Source: Caulobacter sp. (GTDB lineage: Bacteria; Pseudomonadota; Alphaproteobacteria; Caulobacterales; Caulobacteraceae). From it: a stretch of DNA of 64,000 nucleotides. Below the pieces are notes generated by a model, which searched no databases, was not told where the DNA came from, and was given only the letters and a program-made list of their open reading frames with translations. The stretch spans positions 124,001 to 188,000 of the forward strand of contig JAUXVF010000031.1 of the NCBI GenBank assembly GCA_030680355.1, in the 5' to 3' direction. Position numbers and translations under genes: made by a program. Shown in pieces: positions 1 through 8,213 of this stretch (position 1 is its first letter; every line of letters begins with the position of its first letter).

Positions 1-591
1 CTCGCTAGTTGGGCGCTCCGTGAAAAGGCCAGCCACTTCCTGACGCTTCAGCCCGGCATATTTGGGCGGCGGTTCCGCGATGCGGAGGACAATGTCCTCC
101 GGACCGTCGGCATCCTCTTCAGGGACTATGCCCGCCTGCGGCTCGAAAGGCCGAAGCGATACGTGGTCGCAAGGGACGATCTACCGTTCATCGTCGGTGT
201 TCTGGAGCGATCTGACTGCTTCGGAAACGCTACACCCCACCTTCACTGCTTTGTAGCGCTTGAGCTGGCGGAGGAGCCGTTTCTGCGTGGGCATCTACGG
301 CGCATGTTCGGCGCTGACAAGACGAAGGGAGCAGCCGAGTTGCCCGCATTCGTTCGCGACAGCGGCCCGGCGCTCGCTCGCGGCATGCCGCAGAATGTGG
401 CGTTGGATTTCCCGACCAAGCAGCGGCTGGTCGGCCACTGGGATTCCCATCCAAGCTTCGATCTTCAGCCTCTAGCCCGATCACTCGAACCGGTGGGGCG
501 CTACATGACAAAGCAATCCAACGATCCCGACATCATCACGCACCTAGAGCTGTACGACATCGCATATCCGGATCACCCAGGCGCGCTCTGA
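1..591 (+). CDS. HUH-endonuclease/Rep-like protein, 5' end outside window
   Basis: The frame is open from the first base to a TGA at 589-591, so the start lies upstream of the window. Two motifs suggest an HUH-type single-strand endonuclease (rolling-circle Rep, Y1 relaxase or transposase class): a metal-binding HxH in the context TPHLHCFV (histidine codons at 238-240 and 244-246), and a YxxK in GRYMTKQ (tyrosine codon at 502-504, lysine at 511-513). The spacing and order agree with motifs 2 and 3 of Rep proteins. This assignment is inference from motifs; motif 1 cannot be identified. It could be a remnant of a plasmid or phage replication gene. It is the first gene of an accessory region full of nuclease folds. 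Confidence 0.5.
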   Translation, partial: LASWALREKASHFLTLQPGIFGRRFRDAEDNVLRTVGILFRDYARLRLERPKRYVVARDDLPFIVGVLERSDCFGNATPHLHCFVALELAEEPFLRGHLRRMFGADKTKGAAELPAFVRDSGPALARGMPQNVALDFPTKQRLVGHWDSHPSFDLQPLARSLEPVGRYMTKQSNDPDIITHLELYDIAYPDHPGAL

Positions 592-1048
592 CCCTGTATC
601 CACGAGACAACGATACCAAAAATCCCCACATCAAATTCGCCGAGCGTTGGGGTCGGTGGCAAGTGGCAGTCCACGGCCCCGCGCGAAGCGGAATAGTGCG
701 CGCTGATGTGTCGCGTGAAAGTTCCGGCCCAATCGGGACGCCCTGAGATGCGGGCGCACAAAGTTTCTCCCTGCTCAGCAGGATGGAGTTCGGAAGGCCC
801 TCCGGACCCCAATAGAGAGCTATGACCTGACCGTATTGAGACCAGAAAGTCGAGCGCATCTCCGGAGCCGGGAGCGAAGCGGACGGCGGAGGGGATCGCT
901 CTGGAGGCGAAGCCTCCGATGACAAGATCAATAAACAATCCAAACTGAATGTATAAATCGAAACAGAAGTACGTCCTCATTTCCCACTAGATTACCACTG
1001 TCATTGAGATAGAATTCTCTCAAGAAAATTTAAGCAGAGAGAATAAAG
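592..1048. other. Gene-poor interval
   Basis: I see no convincing gene here. Two overlapping minus-strand open frames cover most of it, but they share the DNA with each other, run back into the upstream gene and show no domain. The last 90 bases are clearly AT-richer than the surroundings and probably hold the promoter of the gene that follows. Confidence 0.5.
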
Positions 1049-1423
1049 TTGAATTACTACACGTTATTTATTTCTGGAATCCTCGGCGAATCCATTATTG
1101 CTCCCTTCTACGAGAAGGGCGATTTTGACGCCTTCACCCATGCGAAGGGCTTCCTGTCTGGACTTCTCTATTGGGAGGGCTCTGTTCCGATCTCGCTCAC
1201 CGCCGACCTTCGGGCCGAAGGAGATGCTCCTGCGTTCGCCAGATGCGCTGTGAGCGCCCAGGACGGGCTTCGTGAGCCCGCCTGGACCTTCACGCCCCGG
1301 ACCCGCTCAGAGCGGCTGGCGGGCCGGGATTTCAGCGTCGCCGATCCTCATGATGAGCCCCCGGCGAACGTCGTTGGTCCTTCCAGAATGGTCCGGAAGA
1401 AATCCATCGCCGCGAGGGGCTGA
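1049..1423 (+). CDS. Hypothetical protein, 124 aa
   Basis: The frame starts at a TTG preceded by a purine-rich AGAGAG about ten bases upstream. The first 70 residues have ordinary protein composition with hydrophobic stretches around residues 5-15 and 33-43. The last 40 are arginine-, proline- and alanine-rich and may be out-of-frame read-through in GC-rich DNA. No family is recognised. A good intrinsic terminator follows about 30 bases after the stop, which supports a real transcript. Confidence 0.4.
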   Translation: MNYYTLFISGILGESIIAPFYEKGDFDAFTHAKGFLSGLLYWEGSVPISLTADLRAEGDAPAFARCAVSAQDGLREPAWTFTPRTRSERLAGRDFSVADPHDEPPANVVGPSRMVRKKSIAARG

Positions 1424-1456
1424 CCCCTCCTGCTTTCTGAGTTGCCTTTGACTTGG

Positions 1457-1498
1457 CCGACCCGTTTCGGACTCTGTTCCGGCGGGTCGGTCCTTTTT
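1457..1498 (+). terminator. Intrinsic terminator
   Basis: An 8-bp perfect stem (CCGACCCG at 1457-1464 with CGGGTCGG at 1483-1490) closes an 18-base loop and is followed by TCCTTTTT. It sits after the hypothetical gene ending at 1423 and just before the start of the GIY-YIG gene. Confidence 0.6.
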
Positions 1499-1525
1499 CC
1501 AACTTCGTAGCCATGGGGGTCAGCG

Positions 1526-2029
1526 GTGGCGACGCTCTACACTTCATTCCGGCTCGACCGGACAGAAGCGAAGGATCACCTGAGCCTCCTTGCCAACTCC
1601 GCTGGTCATCGGGACGGCGTCTACATCATCGCCCGGTCCCGAGAGCCCGGCGCAGTATCCCCGAAAGAGCTGCCTCGGCTGCTGGTCGAAGACCTCATCG
1701 TCTATGTCGGCTGTAGTACCAACCTCCCGGCGCGCGCCCAGAGCGCCATCCGAGCGGCGCACGACGTTGGTGTGCCGGGCTACCAGCACGGGTTCGGGCG
1801 CTCCTTCCGGCAGCTCCAGGCGGAGGGGCTCACCCTCGATGACCTTGCGATGCTGGCGATCAGCTTTGCCCCTGGCTTCGCCCTGGAGGACTTCCTGCTC
1901 AAGGAGTCGGTTCGGATGACGGGCCGCTATCCGATCGGCAACCACGGCCCGTCCACGATGCCGTCAACCACCATCCGGCGTCGTCCGGTGAAGTTGACGT
2001 GGAGCGACTTGTTAGTGTGTCCACTCTGA
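1526..2029 (+). CDS. Stand-alone GIY-YIG-like nuclease domain protein
   Basis: This 167-residue protein starts at a GTG preceded by GGGGGT. It shows GVYII at residues 31-35, VYVGCS at 59-64 with a following arginine at 70, and a late LEDFLLKE...YPIGN segment around 120-139. This is the order expected for a GIY-YIG fold, where the two short strands carry the tyrosines and a downstream glutamate (E121 or E127) binds metal. The domain fills most of the protein and no second domain is visible. Such stand-alone proteins can be homing, repair or defence nucleases; which applies here cannot be read from the sequence. A terminator lies just upstream, so it is probably transcribed alone. Confidence 0.6.
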   Translation: MATLYTSFRLDRTEAKDHLSLLANSAGHRDGVYIIARSREPGAVSPKELPRLLVEDLIVYVGCSTNLPARAQSAIRAAHDVGVPGYQHGFGRSFRQLQAEGLTLDDLAMLAISFAPGFALEDFLLKESVRMTGRYPIGNHGPSTMPSTTIRRRPVKLTWSDLLVCPL

Positions 2030-2088
2030 AAGGCCCGGTCCGAGTAGGGGGCTTGTGTATGGGCCTGTATAGGATGGGTTGGCGACCC

Positions 2089-2940
2089 TCAGCGATACGC
2101 CATCGCGTCGCGTTCCATGTCTTCGTGGTACTGCGCCTGCCGCTTTTCATCGACCTTCGACTTGAATGTCTCGATGCAACCCTGACAGGCGGTCATTTCC
2201 ATCCCGAAGTCCTCCATGAGGATCATGCTGCCTTCGTTGTAATCCCAGTCGAGGAAGTTGGACGTGTCGATCACTTCTGACTCAAGCGTCTCCTGACCGC
2301 ACGACGCGCAATCGAGAACCGCTTCTTTGTGATGACAAAGACAGCATTCGCCGTTCTGAGCGACAAAGGTGGACTCGTCGCACGACGAGCAAATCCAAAT
2401 GTCGATGAATCCTTCGGCCTTAATGTAACTCTGAGCCCGCGTCCGGAGTTCAGCCCGCGCTTTGACGAGCCCCATGATGTGCTGGTGCGCGTCGTAGTCG
2501 ATGAATTCTTCCGCTGGGAGCTCGAGATGCTCCCGATAGAAGAAGATCATGAAGCTGAATATGTCGGCAAACTTCGCCTCCATATGCTCGTGTTCATGCT
2601 CGCATTCAAAATGAGTGAGCTCGTTTCGGAGCTTCACGGCGGTTTCGATTTTGCGGGGGTCTTTTTCCGCGATGACCAGTCCGCCGATGCCCGGATCGAC
2701 AAGCCGTTTCAGAGCCTTGCTCAGCGAGACGGTGTCGGTCCTCTCGTCCACTGAGCTATAGATCAGGGCTGGATGGATGCGGCGCAGCTTCTCTTTGAAG
2801 GCCAGCTCCATCGCCTGCACGACATTGATGATCGCGAACTTCCAGCCCGTTTCGTCCAGGCCGTCCCGCTGTGCATAGGCAACGGCTTCCCGAAAATACG
2901 AGATGCTGTTCTTTATGAGATCGAGCTTCAGCTTGGACAT
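2089..2940 (-). CDS. HEPN-like protein with C-terminal zinc ribbons
   Basis: This protein has 283 residues from the ATG at 2940. The open frame continues 53 codons upstream, but that extension is low-complexity and the conserved-looking sequence begins at MSKLKLDLIK. Residues 1-150 are helical and contain RNELTH at 105-110, an Rx4H motif with a polar residue after the arginine, as in the catalytic motif of HEPN RNases. Residues 184-255 carry cysteine pairs at 184/187, 199/202, 211/214 and 252/255, giving two zinc-ribbon-like units. Between them is an acidic His/Glu-rich stretch (residues 111-119). HEPN RNases are common in toxin-antitoxin and phage-defence systems. Zinc ribbons often bind nucleic acid. 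The assignment rests on motif and helical character only. Confidence 0.55.
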   Translation of the reverse strand: MSKLKLDLIKNSISYFREAVAYAQRDGLDETGWKFAIINVVQAMELAFKEKLRRIHPALIYSSVDERTDTVSLSKALKRLVDPGIGGLVIAEKDPRKIETAVKLRNELTHFECEHEHEHMEAKFADIFSFMIFFYREHLELPAEEFIDYDAHQHIMGLVKARAELRTRAQSYIKAEGFIDIWICSSCDESTFVAQNGECCLCHHKEAVLDCASCGQETLESEVIDTSNFLDWDYNEGSMILMEDFGMEMTACQGCIETFKSKVDEKRQAQYHEDMERDAMAYR

Positions 2941-3135
2941 GACACAGCTTAACCGAGGGCGGGCCGCTGCCGCCAGAAAACTAACTGGCTGGTCGATGGG
3001 CGCCTTTCCCGCCCAACTTGTATCTGACGCGGGCTTTTCGGAGGTCGACACCGGGTCGACAGCGGATGGAAACTGCACACCGGAACACGTTCGTCCCACA
3101 AAACCTCGGCTTCGGCGCGACAGGCGCAGCTCTGG

Positions 3136-3840
3136 TCAAACTTGGACCAAGTCTCCGTCCGGCATGGGCCGCTGTAGGGCACCCGCCTCGCTCCATGGAG
3201 CTCGCATCCACACGTCCCGCTCTTCTTCTGTGGTCAAGATCACCGGCATGGCCTTGGGATGTACCGCGCCCACTTCGGCGTTGGGCTCTGTGGTCAGGAA
3301 GGCGAACACGTCGCACGTCTCCCATCCGGTCTTGAGCTTGCGGACGCAGGACCAGTCCCGCGTCTCAATCCCGGCGAAAAAGGTGAGCGGCTGGTCCTCC
3401 GCCAGCGCAAACCACACCGGCTTGTATTTACCGTCCGTGTAACCCGGCTCGCTGAAGGCATTGAACGGGACGAGGCAGCGGTTCTCCGGCCCGAGCCATC
3501 GGGTCCAATGCCGGGAGGTCGTGTTGCGGACATTGGTGGTCCCATTGTCCGGCTCGTTTTTCAGGAGATCCTTGAACGCCGCGTCGTCGATCTCCTTGCC
3601 CTTGGCCCGGAGCTTGTCGGCACGAGTGCTGGCGGCCTTGAAGAGCGCCTGACTGGACGATGGCATGCCCCACCTGGCCCTGACCAACTCTCGCTCACCG
3701 TCGCCTCTGTTGCGCGCGATGGGGGCGAGATAGTCGGGGTACACGTCGCCCGGTTCGAGGTTGCCTACATCCGCGTCGATGGCGCGGGAGATGGCTACGA
3801 GCTCGGATCGGCCAGACCGTGTTCGGTAGAGATTACACAT
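3136..3840 (-). CDS. SRAP (YedK/HMCES-family) abasic-site-binding protein
   Basis: The family forms a thiazolidine cross-link between its N-terminal cysteine and abasic sites in single-stranded DNA, shielding them. Here Met-Cys-Asn begins the protein, so Cys2 is available after methionine removal. Other family hallmarks are RARWGMP at 54-60, NVRNTT at 103-108 (active-site asparagine region), NAFSEPG at 127-133 (glutamate region) and HPKAMPVIL at 194-202 (active-site histidine and the strand after it). The 234-residue length is normal. It lies on the minus strand with the small zinc-ribbon gene upstream, 32 bp away. It is usually a housekeeping protein, but copies also occur on phages and mobile elements, and this copy is inside a mobile region. 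Confidence 0.9.
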   Translation of the reverse strand: MCNLYRTRSGRSELVAISRAIDADVGNLEPGDVYPDYLAPIARNRGDGERELVRARWGMPSSSQALFKAASTRADKLRAKGKEIDDAAFKDLLKNEPDNGTTNVRNTTSRHWTRWLGPENRCLVPFNAFSEPGYTDGKYKPVWFALAEDQPLTFFAGIETRDWSCVRKLKTGWETCDVFAFLTTEPNAEVGAVHPKAMPVILTTEEERDVWMRAPWSEAGALQRPMPDGDLVQV

Positions 3841-3872
3841 GGCCGGACGCTAGGACGGCTTTCGCAAGCCCG

Positions 3873-4079
3873 TCAAATCCAGATGCTCACCTGCTTCTTG
3901 TCGCACCGGCTGCACCTGAGGCGGCTGGTTATGTCGTAGCGAACGGCCCGGTGACCAAAGACCCGCAGCGCCGTGTTCGCGCTCCAGATCGCCTCGTGGC
4001 GGCAGGCTTCGCACCTGATCTTGAGCGTGTTTGATTGCCGCCCCAGCGTGTTGCCGAGGTTCTGAAACATGCGGGCCAT
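3873..4079 (-). CDS. Small zinc-ribbon protein, 68 aa
   Basis: Two CxxC knuckles, CEAC at about 23-26 and CSRC at about 56-59, frame a basic core. This makes a one-domain zinc ribbon likely. It lies between the SRAP gene and a small hypothetical gene on the same strand with gaps of 6-32 bp, so the three are probably co-transcribed. Function unknown. Confidence 0.6.
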   Translation of the reverse strand: MARMFQNLGNTLGRQSNTLKIRCEACRHEAIWSANTALRVFGHRAVRYDITSRLRCSRCDKKQVSIWI

Positions 4080-4085
4080 GGGGCA

Positions 4086-4298
4086 CTAGGCGGCTCCGTC
4101 CCGACGAAGCTCCGCAGCCAGGCGACGGAGTTCAGCCGCCTGCGTTCTGGCGGCCTGTGGGCCGTCCTGATGGCGGTGGGCGCGACTCTCCAGCTCGGCG
4201 GCGTGCCGGTCGATGGCCTCAGGATCGAGGACGAACTGGCCCTCCTCGACGTCGGCTTGGTTCGTTCGGTCGGCACGTAGGCTCACAGGCTTGAACAT
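4086..4298 (-). CDS. Small hypothetical protein, 70 aa
   Basis: The ATG at 4298 is preceded by AAAGGGTGACC, a better ribosome site than for the longer frame beginning at 4373. The protein is charged and alanine/arginine-rich and its second half should form one long helix. It is the first gene of a likely minus-strand unit leading into the zinc-ribbon and SRAP genes. No family is recognised. Confidence 0.5.
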   Translation of the reverse strand: MFKPVSLRADRTNQADVEEGQFVLDPEAIDRHAAELESRAHRHQDGPQAARTQAAELRRLAAELRRDGAA

Positions 4299-4369
4299 GG
4301 TCACCCTTTCAGGTTCCCATTTTGTTCCCCTCTGGATGGGGGAGTCAACGACCACCACCCGAGAGAGGG

Positions 4370-4771
4370 TCAATCACACTCCACCACATGAACAAGACTC
4401 TGGAGTCGGCGCTTCAAGGCGTCACCATCCCGGCTCCGGCAAGGGGTAACCACTTCACAGGTCCACCCTCGGGAGCGCTGCACCGCCAGCACCAGATCCA
4501 GTCCCCGCGCATCACGCTCCCGGTGTGTCGATGTTGGGGGCCAAAGCTCATCGTGGCACTCATGGTGAAAGCGATCGCAAGCGATCGCCCAAACGAGCAC
4601 CCGCGCGCCCCTAAACACAAAATGTGGCGTCCCGGTCATTGATGCATCACGCACTCTGTAGCGCAGCCCCAAGCCATACGCAGCGCGACGAACGGCGTTC
4701 TCGGCGAGGTAGTCGGCGAAAAAACTTGTCGTTCTGGATTTTGGCATTGTTTCTATGGCGGTTTTTGCCAC
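4370..4771 (-). CDS. Vsr-like (very short patch repair endonuclease fold) protein with altered active site
   Basis: The layout follows Vsr nucleases: AVRRAAYGLGLRYRVRD (residues 26-42) matches the 'LGxRYR' helix and strand, MTGTPHFVFRGARVLVW (45-61) matches the strand that normally reads PGTPDxV, then a His/Cys-rich turn (FHHEC, 68-72), and near the end GWTCEVVTPC followed by ALKRRLQSLV, where Vsr has the W-x-V-x-x-WEC strand and final helix. The catalytic aspartate of the PD step is replaced by His50 and the WEC step is not kept, so it may be inactive or a DNA binder. The start is either GTG 4771 or ATG 4747. A different fold remains possible. Confidence 0.5.
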   Translation of the reverse strand: MAKTAIETMPKSRTTSFFADYLAENAVRRAAYGLGLRYRVRDASMTGTPHFVFRGARVLVWAIACDRFHHECHDELWPPTSTHRERDARGLDLVLAVQRSRGWTCEVVTPCRSRDGDALKRRLQSLVHVVECD

Positions 4772-4885
4772 TCATTAGGCACGAGACATGCTGATTTCCA
4801 TGTTTAGTTTAGGGGTCGCGTTCGCGGCGACGACACCCAACAGACAAATCCAGCGAGCGCTCCCATCAACTAATGGAGTGCAAAA

Positions 4886-5557
4886 ATGAAAACCAAAAAC
4901 GGGTCTGCTTCTAGGCTAGCCAATGCCTACTACGTAGCGGGACAAGCCGTCGCTGATTGGCTGTGTTCAGAGTTTCCGAGCGCTATCCACGCATATGGTA
5001 GCAAAACGGAAATAGTTTCCCGGAAGGGCCGCAGAATAACTGGTCAAAAACATGCGGAACTTGGAACCAGCTTTCAGCCAAGCATCTCGTTAGACAGGTG
5101 TTCTAGGGCCGAGGCTTGGAACTGTATGCAAAAAAAGGGTTTTGTTGCTTCGTCCGGTTCAATCGCGCAGTTAGTATTCAGGGATAATGGCGGACGAGTG
5201 CCAGATCGATGCGACTACTATCTACAGGATCTGGAGCTGTTTCACCGGACCTTCTCTCCCTTCTCTATCCCATTTAGCCGACAGACTGACGATCTCTGGG
5301 AAAAAGTCTTTTCCGCAGGGAAAGACATTCTTAGCGAAAGGGAAAATTGGGAGGCCATTCGTTACCTGGCAGCTCAAGTGGAGCAAGAGGGGAGCGTCAA
5401 TGACGACGAAGACCTCCTGACTGACACGTTGGACCGGCTACTGCCGAGAAAGCGTGATCGGACGTCACCGATCAATATTCCTCCTCTTGATCTCTTGGCG
5501 AGCTATCCGGCTCAGGCACACTGGTCGGTTTCCGACGATCCGCGAGCATTGCCCTGA
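4886..5557 (+). CDS. Hypothetical accessory protein, 223 aa
   Basis: The ATG is preceded by GGAG eight bases upstream. The coding DNA is visibly less GC-rich than the catabolic region, a sign of recent acquisition. The protein has no signal or membrane segment, contains a basic patch near residues 40-55 and an acidic stretch near 170-185. I do not recognise the family. It is divergent from the Vsr-like gene and is followed by an intrinsic terminator 19 bases after the stop, so it is likely a single-gene unit. Confidence 0.6.
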   Translation: MKTKNGSASRLANAYYVAGQAVADWLCSEFPSAIHAYGSKTEIVSRKGRRITGQKHAELGTSFQPSISLDRCSRAEAWNCMQKKGFVASSGSIAQLVFRDNGGRVPDRCDYYLQDLELFHRTFSPFSIPFSRQTDDLWEKVFSAGKDILSERENWEAIRYLAAQVEQEGSVNDDEDLLTDTLDRLLPRKRDRTSPINIPPLDLLASYPAQAHWSVSDDPRALP

Positions 5558-5575
5558 GGCTTCTCCGTTGAATCG

Positions 5576-5616
5576 TGGGACCCCTTCGAAAATTGGGCGT
5601 GCGGGGGTCCCATTTC
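5576..5616 (+). terminator. Intrinsic terminator
   Basis: Perfect 9-bp stem: TGGGACCCC at 5576-5584 pairs with GGGGTCCCA at 5604-5612, and the stem is followed by TTTCT. The position right after the stop at 5557 fits termination of the hypothetical gene. Confidence 0.6.
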
Positions 5617-5947
5617 TATCGAAAGCAACACCCTCGGCACGCTCTGCGATAGGCATCGCACCTTGAGCTGCCCCCAGCTCGCTCCAGCTCGGAAGATCGC
5701 GGACACCGGAGTGGGCGGGCTCAACGCAGGGTCTATTCTGGCCGGTTAGCGGACGTTTCCAAAGTGAAAGTGGGTCACGTCTGACACGCTCGCCCATTCA
5801 TGGCTCGCCCTCGTTGGCGGCTTAGCACCGCCCATCGCCCTCGCCGTGGTCCATAACCTGTTCTCAATCGCGGACGCATCTTATTGAGTCGAGGCAGCGG
5901 GCTGATGCTATAGGTTGCAACGTCTAGCGACCAGATTGGGTGAATGC
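5617..5947. other. Intergenic interval before the UDG-like gene
   Basis: No open frame here has convincing composition. The last 15 bases hold a GGGTGA ribosome site for the following gene. I see no repeats or RNA gene. Confidence 0.4.
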
Positions 5948-6622
5948 ATGTTGGAATCCTTCCTTGAACTTGTGCCAGCCGAAATCCAGCATCGCTCCGG
6001 ATCAGTTTTCTACTCCGGAAGGAGCGCTTTTTCCGGCCCGTCAAAGGTCTATCTCTTGGGCCTGAACCCAGGCGGTAGCCCCGAGGACCAAGCGGGCAAC
6101 ACGATTGGCAGCAATATTGCCGCCGCTATTGCCCGCAGAGAAGATGACTGGTCAGCCTATGTTCACGAACGCTGGGAGGGGAAAAGGCAGGGCGGCCACG
6201 GGATGCAGCCCCAAATCCAGCACATGCTTAGAAAGCTTGGATTTGAGCCGGAGCACGTTCCGGCAAGCAATGTCGTTTTCGTTCGCACCAAGGACGAGTC
6301 AGGGCTGAAGGCCGAGAAGAACGCGTTGCTCGACCAATGCTGGCCTGTGCACACTGCAGTGATCGAACGGTTGGGTGTAGAGTTAGTGCTTTGCCTTGGT
6401 ATGACGGCTGGTCGGTGGGTTGACGAAAGGCTGTGTGCCGACCACCCAGTCGCTGAGTTCCAGGAGACCAACCAGCGCGGTTGGACAAGTCAAATCCACC
6501 GGAATTCATACGGACAGTACGTTGCGACACTAACCCACCCTAGCCGGGCCAACTGGCGCAACCCTGACGCAGACCCAACGCCAATGGTTTATGACCTGCT
6601 GTCATCCCTTGGCATCAGGTAG
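5948..6622 (+). CDS. Uracil-DNA glycosylase-fold protein
   Basis: This protein has 224 residues from the ATG at 5948, chosen over an upstream TTG because of TTGGGTGA ten bases before it. GLNPGG at 38-43 corresponds to the first active-site loop of the UDG superfamily (G-x-x-P-G type) and THPSR at 196-200 to the late HPS loop that contacts DNA. These enzymes cut uracil or damaged bases from DNA. The spacing between the motifs, about 155 residues, is long but normal for divergent bacterial members. It stands alone between a terminator and a convergent nuclease gene. Specificity cannot be told. Confidence 0.75.
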   Translation: MLESFLELVPAEIQHRSGSVFYSGRSAFSGPSKVYLLGLNPGGSPEDQAGNTIGSNIAAAIARREDDWSAYVHERWEGKRQGGHGMQPQIQHMLRKLGFEPEHVPASNVVFVRTKDESGLKAEKNALLDQCWPVHTAVIERLGVELVLCLGMTAGRWVDERLCADHPVAEFQETNQRGWTSQIHRNSYGQYVATLTHPSRANWRNPDADPTPMVYDLLSSLGIR

Positions 6623-6772
6623 TCGCGGCCTGGCCCCCATTGCTGATCGCGAGCGGTACGACTGCGTTTGATCCGAAGGCGCTACGGTTGGGATGGAGTA
6701 CAGAGCGCAAACGCCGATTGATCAACTAAGGCCAACGACGGCTGGGGGCTACCCTAACCTCAATCGCTAGGT

Positions 6773-7987
6773 TCACTTCGGCCTATAGAAGATGGAGTCG
6801 AGCATCGCCGCTCGGGCCTCCCACAGCCGACCCTCTGGGCCTTCCGGCTTGTCAGAATTGTACCAGTCCGAAGCCTGGACGACACCTACAACCTCGTCCC
6901 AGTAGTCCTTGAGCTTCCTATCCCGGTCGGCGAACCCCATTTGCGCCGCAGCAGCGGTGCGGTTCGGCTTTGAGATGCAGAGGAAGACATCTGGGCGTTT
7001 CATTGCAAGTAGTCGGCTTGCAGTGGCGACGCCGCCGATGCGCTCGGAGTTATCGAAGGCTTTGACGAAAAGGTCTCTAAACCGATCGAAATGCGCTCTT
7101 GTGATCTCCCCCTTCTGCGGAATGCTGTCGACCGCACTGGCGAGGGAGCTGTCGTTTTCCGCAATTCGGTTCATAAAGTCGCCCGCGCCGCGCATCGATC
7201 CGAACAAACCCCAATCCTGATCAAACTCAGGGCCAAGAGCCTTTCCCCGCGCTCCGAGGAACCCTGCGATCGCCTTTCGCTGCTCCGGCTTCAGGTCCTG
7301 AAACGATCCGACAGCAGAGAGCCAACCTTGTGCCGTTTGCAGCAAGTTCAGACTCCGGTTGACATCATGATGAGCTGAGCTGTGGACCGCCCTGACGTAC
7401 TCCGCCCAGCTCATTTCGATAAGAGGCGACAAAAGGCCGTTGGGGTTCTCTCGCGGTAGGTCTTTGAACGGGTCGCGAGATGGTCCCGGCTTGCGAGCGG
7501 CAATCTTGCAGCTCAGTCGATAGCGCTGCGCCAGTTCGGTGGACACGATCGAACCGAGCTTGGCGCTTTCGGCGGCGAAAGCCAGCGCATCAGCAAGAGC
7601 CGGGTCGCTAGTCGAACCGGTAATCAGAACCGAAGCCTCATGGTTCTTGCCCAGTCCACCCCTAGTGAAGTTGGCGCTTCCGATCACCGCAGCAGCTCGT
7701 GTGCCCGAGCGAAACGCATAGACTTTCGGGTGATAGGTTCCGCCAGGAAACGTCTTAACTACAAAGCAGCCGTCGCGACCTACCAGTGCGTCAACGAGGT
7801 CTGGATCAGTTTGAGAGAAGGCCAGGCCGAAGGTGATGGATTTGAGCTTCTCCGGTTGGGCTAGAAGGGCCTTCGCAAGCGGGGTGCAAGTCCCCCAAGC
7901 TACGGCCCAATGGGCTTCGTCGTGCTCTGCCAGCAACGCCTTGATGGCCCGCTCAATCGCTACGCCGCTTAGAAACTTCACTTCCAT
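6773..7987 (-). CDS. Phospholipase-D-superfamily nuclease
   Basis: The N-terminal third has the single-motif PLD signature of restriction-type nucleases: YHPKVYAF with His86 and Lys88, then VIGSANFTRGG at 101-111. One such motif per chain implies a dimeric active site, as in BfiI and Nuc. The remaining 250 residues are a separate helical domain, ending in a conserved-looking stretch (SRLLAMKRPDVFLCISKP) that may read or bind a target. Length is 404 residues. It reads toward the UDG-like gene and away from the serine recombinase. PLD nucleases of this layout occur in restriction and other defence loci, and a methyltransferase gene lies 1.1 kb away. The pairing is inference. Confidence 0.8.
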   Translation of the reverse strand: MEVKFLSGVAIERAIKALLAEHDEAHWAVAWGTCTPLAKALLAQPEKLKSITFGLAFSQTDPDLVDALVGRDGCFVVKTFPGGTYHPKVYAFRSGTRAAAVIGSANFTRGGLGKNHEASVLITGSTSDPALADALAFAAESAKLGSIVSTELAQRYRLSCKIAARKPGPSRDPFKDLPRENPNGLLSPLIEMSWAEYVRAVHSSAHHDVNRSLNLLQTAQGWLSAVGSFQDLKPEQRKAIAGFLGARGKALGPEFDQDWGLFGSMRGAGDFMNRIAENDSSLASAVDSIPQKGEITRAHFDRFRDLFVKAFDNSERIGGVATASRLLAMKRPDVFLCISKPNRTAAAAQMGFADRDRKLKDYWDEVVGVVQASDWYNSDKPEGPEGRLWEARAAMLDSIFYRPK

Positions 7988-8119
7988 GCCGACCGCCCCG
8001 TTGTCCCTGCGCCAGCTTACCGCCTAGGAAGCGAGCCACAACTCTCACACTGTTCGAGGCGTCCCTGCTGCTTCGGGGCGAACGCGTGCCGTCAGTCCTG
8101 GATCGGAAACGACCGGTTC

Positions 8120-8203
8120 CGATACACCTGCCGCAAGTGTATCGAAAAATAGCTTGCCCCACATTTCGACCCACCCTCTTATTCGATATAGGTTTTCGAT
8201 ACA
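8120..8203. promoter_or_regulatory. Candidate resolvase site (res) with repeated CGATACA half-sites
   Basis: The short word CGATACA occurs at 8120-8126, inverted (TGTATCG) at 8138-8144, and again at 8197-8203. The longer inverted pair TGTATCGAAAA (8138-8148) and TTTTCGATACA (8193-8203) also stands out, and a variant TTCGATATA lies at 8182-8190. Inverted half-sites in the roughly 100 bp upstream of a serine recombinase gene are the usual arrangement of a res site that also autoregulates the recombinase. Confidence 0.55.
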
Positions 8204-8213
8204 GGAGGGACTA

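Noticed and set aside
536..980. Two overlapping minus-strand frames of 135 codons
   Set aside because: They overlap each other and the upstream gene, and neither has recognisable domains or a good ribosome site.
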